In this document: positions 1-6,008 of the stretch, piece by piece
Layout of the letters: every line of letters begins with the position of its first letter
Position numbering within the stretch: position 1 is the stretch's first letter
Translations under genes and position numbers: made by a program
Source: Flavobacteriales bacterium
GTDB taxonomy: Bacteria; Bacteroidota; Bacteroidia; Flavobacteriales; BACL11
Reading direction: 5' to 3'
Assembly: GCA_002683775.1 (NCBI GenBank)
Contig: NYTT01000083.1
Location: forward strand, 1-8,160
DNA: 8,160 nucleotides
The notes under the pieces: generated by a model
What the model saw: only the letters and a program-made list of their open reading frames with translations
The model's database searches: none
Told to the model about the DNA's origin: nothing

Positions 1-603
1 AACAATTAACTCAGAATATTGCGCACTGCAATCAGATATAACAGATTTAATTTCAGCTAAAATACCCTGTTGAACTCCTGAAATAATTGAACTTATGCTA
101 TCATCTCCAATAAAAGGAGTTGATTTTTCTAACTTTAACAACGGTAATTTATCAGTAAAAGTATTTAAAGATTGGAAACGCATTTGTATTCCTGGAGAAA
201 TTCGCCCACCAAGGTATTTTCCCTCATTACTTATTAAATCAATAGTTAAGCAAGTCCCAGCATCAATAACAGCTATATTTTTTTTAGGCCATATTACATT
301 TGCCCCTACAACTCCAGCCAACCTATCATTACCTAATGTATCAAGAGATTTATATTGATTTTTAATAGGAACAAGTATTTCTTTATCTAAAATTACTGCA
401 TTGAAATATTTTGAAATTTTTAATAATTCCTCATTTACAGTCTTTACTGTTGAAATAATTGTTGACACAATTTTATAATGAGAAGCAAAATTAATGATGC
501 TTTTGAGAGAAAATTCTTGCAATATTTTTGTAGAAACAATTTTTTTTCCATCAAATAAAGCAATTTTAGCATTAGTATTACCTATGTCTATTACAAGTTT
601 CAA
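1..603 (-). CDS. coaX: Type III pantothenate kinase, C-terminus cut by window edge
   Basis: CoaX phosphorylates pantothenate with ATP in the cytoplasm, the first step of coenzyme A synthesis. The minus strand reads open for 201 codons down to base 1; family members usually have about 240-260 residues, so some 45-60 are missing. Visible ASKHA-fold motifs are the N-terminal phosphate-binding loop DIGNTNAK (residues 5-12), GNDRLAG (about 110-116), IDAGTCLTID (about 133-142), GGRISPG (about 149-155) and SGVQQG near residue 194. The start is taken as TTG at 601-603 because an in-frame TGA lies only six codons upstream, no ATG lies between, and the family's beta-strand KLVIDIG begins immediately after it. 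The gene is divergent from the tRNA-Phe gene, with a promoter-like box at 620-627. Identification rests on motifs and is firm; the TTG start is a strong inference. Confidence 0.95.
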   Translation of the reverse strand, partial: MKLVIDIGNTNAKIALFDGKKIVSTKILQEFSLKSIINFASHYKIVSTIISTVKTVNEELLKISKYFNAVILDKEILVPIKNQYKSLDTLGNDRLAGVVGANVIWPKKNIAVIDAGTCLTIDLISNEGKYLGGRISPGIQMRFQSLNTFTDKLPLLKLEKSTPFIGDDSISSIISGVQQGILAEIKSVISDCSAQYSELIV

Positions 604-619
604 AGAATGTAGTTTTTTT

Positions 620-627
620 CAAAAATA
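620..627 (-). promoter_or_regulatory. Candidate -7 promoter box for coaX
   Basis: The minus strand reads TATTTTTG, an exact match to the Bacteroidota -7 consensus TAnnTTTG. It lies 16 nt before the TTG start, which would leave a leader of only about 10 nt. I could not find a convincing -33 TTTG at the usual 19-21 nt spacing, and the region is so AT-rich that chance matches are likely, so this is a modest-confidence call. Confidence 0.4.
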
Positions 628-687
628 TAAAATTACATTATGAATTGATGATTTACAGAAAAAATTACTTCAAATAAAAAAAACGTT

Positions 688-695
688 TAAATTTG
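688..695 (+). promoter_or_regulatory. Candidate -7 promoter box for tRNA-Phe
   Basis: TAAATTTG matches TAnnTTTG exactly and ends 14 nt before the first base of the tRNA. That predicts a transcript start near 702 and a short 5' leader for RNase P to remove. No clear -33 TTTG is visible about 20 nt upstream. Position and strand suit the tRNA gene, which has no other gene upstream on its strand in this window. Confidence 0.5.
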
Positions 696-709
696 CATTC
701 CATTAAAAT

Positions 710-782
710 GGTGCTATAGCTCAGTTGGTAGAGCAATGGACTGAAAATCCATGTGTCCCTAGTTCGAATCTTGGTAGCACCA
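710..782 (+). tRNA. tRNA-Phe (anticodon GAA)
   Basis: This is a 73-nt cloverleaf. The acceptor stem GGTGCTA (710-716) pairs fully with TAGCACC (775-781), followed by discriminator A at 782. The D arm is GCTC-AGTTGGTA-GAGC. The anticodon stem ATGGA/TCCAT closes loop CTGAAAA with anticodon GAA at 742-744, giving phenylalanine. The variable loop is GTGTC, and the T arm is CCTAG-TTCGAAT-CTTGG. CCA is not encoded: the bases after the discriminator are CTT, so the tail must be added by CCA nucleotidyltransferase. The T stem has a T-T mismatch at standard positions 51-63; the other four pairs are normal. The gene stands alone between a promoter-like box at 688-695 and a strong hairpin at 787-827. 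Confidence 0.97.
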
Positions 783-786
783 CTTT

Positions 787-827
787 TAAAATAAAAAACC
801 CACTACATAAGTGGGTTTTTTATTTTA
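787..827. terminator. Bidirectional hairpin terminator
   Basis: Bases 787-804 pair perfectly with 810-827: an 18-bp stem around a 5-nt loop (ACATA). The core is CCCACT/AGTGGG (799-804 with 810-815), flanked by A and T runs that give a U tract on either strand. It sits 4 nt after the tRNA-Phe and 15 nt after the stop of the convergent secreted-protein gene that ends at 843, so one element can serve both converging units. Confidence 0.9.
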
Positions 828-842
828 TACAAATTAAAAATA

Positions 843-2777
843 TTATTCAATAATTATTTTTTTTGTAAATATATTTTCACCGTCATTTAACTCAATAAAA
901 TACAAACCTTTATCAAAATTTGATAAGTCTAATTTAGTATTAACAGCTGAAATAGTGCTATTATATACTTCCTTTGCTAGTATATTTGAGATAGATATAT
1001 TATAAAAATTTAACTTATCTAATTCGATATTTATTAAACCATTTGAAGGGTTTGGATAAATAAGTAATTTATCACTTAATTTATCACCTACAGATGTAAT
1101 CACAGATGATGGGTCAAAATTCATACGTACCATAGGAGTAGATGTTATGTAATACCAAGTTGGAGAACCAGCCGATGATGAACTAAGCCCTAATTCATCA
1201 AACAAACTATGTTCACCATTATACATTGAAGAACCTGAAAGCCCTATATATGATTCTAAAGATGGATGTTGGTATCCAACAATACCAAATTCATATGCAT
1301 ACCCATTTGATAAATTAACTGGATCAACAAATGGGATGTCTACCCATGCACCTCTATCCTGAGCTGTAATGGTGTAATCATCAGATTCAGCTATTAAAAT
1401 TGCACCTCCATTTGCATTAGAAACAGTAGAATCAACTTCATAAATAATTGCTTTAACTTCAGCGCCTACAGTTGAATTATCAGCAATATATGCTCTCAAT
1501 GAATATAAATCTTCATCCGCATACATTTCGAATCTTGATGTTATATGATTTTGATCTTCCAATCCTCCTAACATATAGAATGAAGAGTTAGTAGGTCCGA
1601 GATCTTTTCCGTAAATGTAATCTGTTATCTCAATGTTCTTAGTAGCATAAACAGTTTGTGACAGAATAATACCTGCTCCTAAAGAATCTGCATTTCCATA
1701 TATTTCTATTGGGAATGAACCAACAGTGCTAGGTGAAAAAGATGCACCTAGAAATGCACTATCGCCAGGATTTAGTACAACTGAATTAGATGAAGTAACA
1801 TTTCCTGTTCCAACTATAGAATAATTTAAATCAACCGTTTGAGATACAGTACCTTGATTTTTAAATAAAGCCTCTATTGAATATGGGCGATTCTGAAGTT
1901 GAGATAATGGAGTTACACTATAGTCTAATCCATAGATATCATTTAATCCTGCACCTGAATAATTTAAATAATCAATCCAAAAACCACCTATAACAACATC
2001 TTCCATAGTTACGCGGTTTGCTGGTGATTCTACGATTTTAACATCATCAATATACCAACCATATGCTATCCATGTATTATAATAATTTGGATCTGTAGTC
2101 GCTAAATTCAAATCTGACGTCCAACTAAATCTTATCCATACTGAAGTTGGTGTCGGTCCAATATATGATGCAAGATTAATTTCTCTCAAAGATGGATTAG
2201 GGTATGCCGAGCCACCACTCTGAGTTAACTGACTGTAAGAAGAATTATCTCCAACTGTAACAAAATTAATACCATCAACGCTTACTTGAATTTCTTGTAA
2301 ATCATAAAACTTAGCCCCAAATTCTTCAAAAGAAAGTGTTGCATTACTTGATCCTATAGAGTCAAAAATATTTACTGGTTGAGACATAGTCATAGTATAT
2401 ACAACAGCACCAGCCTGAGTTCCTGGTGTTTGAGTTGGATCACCATTTGAGAGTTCTGCAAAATTACCTCCTGATGTAGATGTTATACCATTTGAACTCC
2501 ACCATCCATCTGAATTTTGATCTATTGACCAACCATAATTAGGAGGATTTTGACCATTGTTATCTAACACCCAATCATTAGGGTCCGAAAAATCACTCTC
2601 CCATACAATGTTCTGTGAGGGTGTACTTGTGACTCTCTTTTCAGTTTTAACATGATTTTCCTCAAAAAGATTAATCTCTTTTGAACAATCAGATGCCTTT
2701 AAATCTTGAAGCTTAACTTGAGCAGATGTACTCAAACACACAATAAGTGCCAAAAGTGTAATATATATTTTTTTCAT
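843..2777 (-). CDS. Secreted multidomain protein with T9SS type A sorting domain (divergent paralogue)
   Basis: A complete protein of 644 residues. Residues 1-20 are a signal peptide (KK, hydrophobic core, STSAQ), so export is Sec-dependent, followed by outer-membrane passage via T9SS. Residues about 57-250 look like a jelly-roll domain of the choice-of-anchor J / cleaved-adhesin type: IVWESDFSD at the start and WYIDDVKIVE (241-250) as the typical closing strand. GGFW follows at 264-267, then an Ig/CARDB-like domain (about 295-382) and a beta-rich domain (about 383-556) with YIYGKDL, DDYTIT and MVRMNFDP. Residues about 571-644 are a type A sorting domain (YPNPSNG near 574, LDLSNFDKGLYFIEL, end KKIIIE), expected to be cleaved for release or surface anchoring. 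It shares its architecture with the next two genes but is clearly the most diverged. No catalytic motif is visible; adhesion or binding is a guess from the domain type. Confidence 0.9.
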   Translation of the reverse strand: MKKIYITLLALIVCLSTSAQVKLQDLKASDCSKEINLFEENHVKTEKRVTSTPSQNIVWESDFSDPNDWVLDNNGQNPPNYGWSIDQNSDGWWSSNGITSTSGGNFAELSNGDPTQTPGTQAGAVVYTMTMSQPVNIFDSIGSSNATLSFEEFGAKFYDLQEIQVSVDGINFVTVGDNSSYSQLTQSGGSAYPNPSLREINLASYIGPTPTSVWIRFSWTSDLNLATTDPNYYNTWIAYGWYIDDVKIVESPANRVTMEDVVIGGFWIDYLNYSGAGLNDIYGLDYSVTPLSQLQNRPYSIEALFKNQGTVSQTVDLNYSIVGTGNVTSSNSVVLNPGDSAFLGASFSPSTVGSFPIEIYGNADSLGAGIILSQTVYATKNIEITDYIYGKDLGPTNSSFYMLGGLEDQNHITSRFEMYADEDLYSLRAYIADNSTVGAEVKAIIYEVDSTVSNANGGAILIAESDDYTITAQDRGAWVDIPFVDPVNLSNGYAYEFGIVGYQHPSLESYIGLSGSSMYNGEHSLFDELGLSSSSAGSPTWYYITSTPMVRMNFDPSSVITSVGDKLSDKLLIYPNPSNGLINIELDKLNFYNISISNILAKEVYNSTISAVNTKLDLSNFDKGLYFIELNDGENIFTKKIIIE

Positions 2778-2801
2778 TTTATTACTTTATTTATTAGCTT
2801 G

Positions 2802-2809
2802 TAAATGTA
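2802..2809 (-). promoter_or_regulatory. Candidate -7 promoter box for the 843-2777 gene
   Basis: The minus strand reads TACATTTA, seven of eight bases matching TAnnTTTG, 24 nt before the ATG at 2777. The 9-mer TACATTTAC occurs at nearly the same place before the 2871-4784 gene. No TTTG is present at the expected -33 distance, which falls within the terminator stem of the preceding gene. The leader is A-rich with no Shine-Dalgarno sequence, as is usual in this phylum. Confidence 0.5.
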
Positions 2810-2821
2810 CCAAAAAATCAT

Positions 2822-2846
2822 AAAAAAAGCTTGGAAAACCAAGCTT
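2822..2846 (-). terminator. Rho-independent terminator after the 2871-4784 gene
   Basis: AAGCTTGG (2827-2834) pairs perfectly with CCAAGCTT (2839-2846) around loop AAAA. On the minus strand the stem is followed by a run of six T (2826 down to 2821-2822). It begins 24 nt beyond the stop of the gene ending at 2871. It lies only about 12 nt upstream of the promoter-like box of the next gene, so termination and re-initiation are back to back. Confidence 0.87.
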
Positions 2847-2870
2847 CTCTTATTGTATTGTTTATTTATA

Positions 2871-4007
2871 TTATTCAACAATTAACTTTTCTGAATAAAT
2901 ATTGTTTCCATCACTTAATTCAATTGTATAAACACCAATTTCAAAACTTGATAAATCAACTCTATTATTAATTTTAAATATTGAATTCGTGTAAACAGTT
3001 TGGCCTAAAACATTAACAATTGACAGCTCATATTTAGAAGCCTTTTCTAACTCAATTGTAATAAATCCGTTTGTTGGATTAGGGTAAAGGTTAAATCTAC
3101 TTGACTTAACATCAGTAACTGCAGTTGTAGTTGGATTGAAATTCATTCTTAACATTGGAATATCACCAATTGTATACCATCTTGGCCCTGATGTTGAATT
3201 AGTTAATATTGCATCTTTATCAAGCAAACCATCTGCTGAGAAAGAGCCTTCTCCTGACAAATCAACTCCAACAGAATCTGTTGGATGTAAATTTGCGCCA
3301 ACAGATATTCTATACATTTTAGTAGATGAAGTTAGAGATTGTGAAGAAATAAATGGAATAGTTACCCATCCCCCTATATCAGCTTGTGTAATTGTATAAT
3401 CATCAGATTGATCTAGCAGAATAGGATCCCCACCTGCTGGATCTTCTTCATAAATTGAAACATAAACATTAGCACCTGGAATAGACCAGTCAGAAATATG
3501 AACATCTACTGCATATAAATCAACATCCGCATATATATCATAAGATGATGAAACTTCAAAGCCTCCTGGCTGTGGACTAACTCTATTTAACCTCCAATAA
3601 CCATCCGCCGAGTTTAAATCCTTTCCATATATGTTGTCAGTAACTGTTGTTACTTTAGTTGCTGTATCCGAATAATTGAAAATTAGTCCAACTCCAGCAG
3701 AGTCTGCCTCCCCAAACATGTCAATCGTATAAGTACCTATAGATGTTGGTGAATACTGTGAATTTAATGCAATTGTATCTTCTTGACCAGAGATTAGTAC
3801 TAATGGATTTGAAGCTCCTGAAAACACATTAAATCCAGAAGCATCTTTTACTTCTACTTTTAATTTAGATGACTGAGTAACTGCTCCATTATTTTTTAAC
3901 ACACACTCAAAAGCATAGGGATTTGCTATTGCTTGAGCTAATGGATAATATGTGTAATCTTGGCCAAGCCCACCTGCAGGTCCTTGATAACCAAGCCACC
4001 ATCCCCC
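2871..4007 (-). repeat. Diverged tandem duplication, copy A (C-terminal 378 codons)
   Basis: This segment encodes residues 260-637 of the middle paralogue and matches 4872-6008 over the same length, 1137 bp including the stop, with no net insertion or deletion. I counted about 282 of 378 identical residues by hand. Many synonymous differences are visible at the DNA level, so the copies are not freshly duplicated. Similarity falls off sharply upstream of GGWW. Confidence 0.85.
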
Positions 4008-4784
4008 AATCACTTCTTCAAAGCATACTAATTGATGATCTGGTGTTTTAATCAATCTTATATCATCTACCATCCAATAATAACATCTAGATGTCCAGCC
4101 AAATCTTAAATACACTGTAGATTGACTACCTGCAACTGATGTAATATTAATAATCTCTGACTCAGGATTATTTGACTGTGTGTTATTACTAATGCCACCA
4201 TTCACTAAGAAAGGAGTCCAATTAATTGAGTCAGAGCTAACGAATACAGTAGGTGGAGTAAAACTTGTATTGCCTAGATTATTATATCTAAATACATGTT
4301 CGAATTCTAAACTAACTGCAGGATGCAGCGATAAATCAATTGCGTTAGTTGTAAAATATGACTCAATATATTCGTATGTTGTTCCTGAAGGCTGACCATA
4401 GGCATAATGATTTGCAGAATCAGTATCAGAAATCAAAAAACCATTTGATGACGTAGTAGATTCTAACTCATTTGAAGCTGAAATTCCATTATTTCCATTC
4501 CAATATCCATAAGTTCCATCAGTTGTCCAAGCCCAGGGACAAGTAGCTTGTCCTGCCTGTGTATTTATTGAATGTGTTGACCATCCAAGAGGAAATCCAG
4601 AACCAAAATCTTCTGACCACAATACAACAGGAGCTTGTGAATTAGAAATAACTGAGTTTGTTTCTAAATTTAAAAACACACTATTTATTTCTTTATTAGA
4701 TTCAGTCCTTTCAATACTTATCTCCTGAGCAAAAGAATTGTTATAGAATAGTACAATAAAAAGTAATAAATATAAATTTTTCAT
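2871..4784 (-). CDS. Secreted multidomain protein with T9SS type A sorting domain (middle paralogue)
   Basis: A complete protein of 637 residues. The signal peptide is residues 1-20 (MKNLYLLLFIVLF...SFAQ). Residues about 54-246 form a jelly-roll domain of the choice-of-anchor J type, opening with LWSEDFGSGFPLGW and closing with YWMVDDIRLI (236-245). A linker with GGWW (260-263) leads to an Ig/CARDB-like domain (about 284-380), then a conserved beta-rich domain (about 381-552) with IYGKDLN, VSPQPGGFEVSS, IYEEDPAGGDP, DDYTITQADIG and PMLRMNFNP. The type A sorting domain spans about 562-637 (YPNPTNG, VNVLGQTVY, DLSSFEIGVYTIEL, end KLIVE). From residue 260 to the end it aligns without gaps to the 4872-6758 protein at about 75% identity, while the first 259 residues share little beyond the fold. 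Its own promoter-like box and terminator suggest a monocistronic unit. The ligand or role is unknown; no enzymatic motif is visible. Confidence 0.92.
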   Translation of the reverse strand: MKNLYLLLFIVLFYNNSFAQEISIERTESNKEINSVFLNLETNSVISNSQAPVVLWSEDFGSGFPLGWSTHSINTQAGQATCPWAWTTDGTYGYWNGNNGISASNELESTTSSNGFLISDTDSANHYAYGQPSGTTYEYIESYFTTNAIDLSLHPAVSLEFEHVFRYNNLGNTSFTPPTVFVSSDSINWTPFLVNGGISNNTQSNNPESEIINITSVAGSQSTVYLRFGWTSRCYYWMVDDIRLIKTPDHQLVCFEEVIGGWWLGYQGPAGGLGQDYTYYPLAQAIANPYAFECVLKNNGAVTQSSKLKVEVKDASGFNVFSGASNPLVLISGQEDTIALNSQYSPTSIGTYTIDMFGEADSAGVGLIFNYSDTATKVTTVTDNIYGKDLNSADGYWRLNRVSPQPGGFEVSSSYDIYADVDLYAVDVHISDWSIPGANVYVSIYEEDPAGGDPILLDQSDDYTITQADIGGWVTIPFISSQSLTSSTKMYRISVGANLHPTDSVGVDLSGEGSFSADGLLDKDAILTNSTSGPRWYTIGDIPMLRMNFNPTTTAVTDVKSSRFNLYPNPTNGFITIELEKASKYELSIVNVLGQTVYTNSIFKINNRVDLSSFEIGVYTIELSDGNNIYSEKLIVE

Positions 4785-4810
4785 TTTTTTAAAAATTTTT
4801 TGTTATTATG

Positions 4811-4818
4811 TAAATGTA
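4811..4818 (-). promoter_or_regulatory. Candidate -7 promoter box for the 2871-4784 gene
   Basis: The minus strand reads TACATTTA (in context TATACATTTACATAA), 26 nt before the ATG at 4784. It is the same motif as the box before the 843-2777 gene and matches seven of eight bases of TAnnTTTG. A TTGG at 4839-4842 lies 20 nt upstream, inside the terminator stem of the preceding gene, and could act as a degenerate -33 element. The leader is very A/T-rich with no Shine-Dalgarno sequence. Confidence 0.5.
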
Positions 4819-4819
4819 T

Positions 4820-4846
4820 AAAAAAAAGCCTGGCAAAACCAGGCTT
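4820..4846 (-). terminator. Rho-independent terminator after the 4872-6758 gene
   Basis: AAGCCTGG (4826-4833) pairs perfectly with CCAGGCTT (4839-4846) around a CAAAA loop. The minus-strand T run (4825 down to 4820) follows directly. It lies 25 nt beyond the stop of the gene ending at 4872. It resembles the hairpin at 2827-2846 (AAGCyTGG stem), consistent with duplication of the gene together with its terminator. The promoter-like box of the next gene abuts its T run. Confidence 0.88.
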
Positions 4847-4871
4847 CTATTATTATATCAGTTATTGAATA

Positions 4872-6008
4872 TTATTCAACAATTAACTTATCTGAATAAA
4901 CACTATTTCCATCACTTAATTCAATTGTATAAACACCTGTATCAAAACTTGATAAATCAACTCTAGTATTAATATCATTTATTGAACTCGAGTAAACTGT
5001 CTGTCCTAAAACATTAATAACTGACAGCTCATATTTAGTTGCATTATCTAAACCAATTGTAATAAGTCCGTTTGTTGGATTAGGAAATATGTTAAATATG
5101 TTTGTTTTAGCATCTGTAACTGCAGTTGTAGTTGGATTGAAATTCATTCTTAACATTGGAATGTCACCAATTGTATACCATCCTGGTTGACCTGCAGTTT
5201 CATCTAAAATACCGTCTTTGTCAAGTAAACCATCCGCAGAATATTCACCAAGACCAGAAACACTTACTCCAACAGAATCAGTAGGATGTAGATTTGCACC
5301 AACAGCAATTCTGTAAGTTTTAGTAGTTGAAGTTAAAGCCTGAGGAGATATAAATGGAATTGTTACCCATGCTCCAATATCAGCTTGTGTAATTGTATAA
5401 TCATCAGATTGATCTAAAGGAATAGGATCCCCACCTGCTGGATCTTCTTCATAAATAACAGCATATACATTTGACCCAGGAATTGACCAATCAGCGATAT
5501 GTACATCTACTGAATATAAATTCACATCAGAGTAGATATCATAAGTTGACGAAACTTCAAAACCACCTGGCTGTGGACTTACTCTATTTAATCTCCAAGT
5601 ACCTTCAGGAGAATTAAGATCTTTTCCATAAATATACTCTGTTACCATTGACATCTTAGTTGTAGTATCAGTATAAGTAACTACATTACCTGCACCTGCT
5701 GAATCTACTTCACCCCACATTTCTATTGTATACAAACCTTGGGCTAAAGGGGTAAATTGTGAAGTTGTAGCAACAGTGTCTTGCTGTCCTTGTGCTAAAG
5801 TCAGTGGATTAGAAGTTCCAGAATATACATTAGATCCTGAACCATCTTCTACTTCTACTTTTAATGTTGCCTCTTGTGTAGCTATCCCTCCATTTCTCAA
5901 TACGCATTCAAATGCATAAGGGTTTGCTGTTGCTTGCGCTAGTGGGTAATAAGTATAATCTTGGCCAAGTCCACCTGCAGGGCCTTGATAGCCAATCCAC
6001 CATCCTCC
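4872..6008 (-). repeat. Diverged tandem duplication, copy B (C-terminal 378 codons)
   Basis: This is the partner of the segment at 2871-4007, encoding residues 251-628 of the first paralogue. The longest invariant protein blocks fall around the GGWW linker, NRVSPQPGGFEVSS, the DDYTITQADIG region, and GDIPMLRMNFNPTTTAVTD. The weakest lies in the Ig-like domain near residues 331-340, where only about 3 of 10 residues match. Confidence 0.85.

Noticed and set aside
1..15. Sequence aacaattaactcaga resembling the 3' ends of the two close paralogues (near 2877 and 4878)
   Set aside because: It encodes SELIV in the coaX frame and the likeness does not extend; a chance match in AT-rich DNA rather than a repeat or attachment site.
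95..358. Plus-strand open frame of 87 codons
   Set aside because: It lies wholly inside coaX on the opposite strand; the coaX frame carries all the family motifs and this one has no recognisable features.
710..782. tRNA gene as an integration site for a mobile element
   Set aside because: No integrase gene and no second copy of the tRNA 3' end are present in the window; the neighbours are not phage-like.
3136..3399. Plus-strand open frame of 87 codons
   Set aside because: It is antisense to the conserved beta-rich domain of the middle secreted protein and has no signal, domain or promoter support.
4180..4395. Plus-strand open frame of 71 codons
   Set aside because: It is antisense to the N-terminal domain of the middle secreted protein and shows no features of a real gene.
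4791..4800. Palindrome aaaaattttt upstream of the middle paralogue
   Set aside because: It is too short and AT-only to be a stable hairpin or operator; it fits the A/T-rich leaders typical of this phylum.
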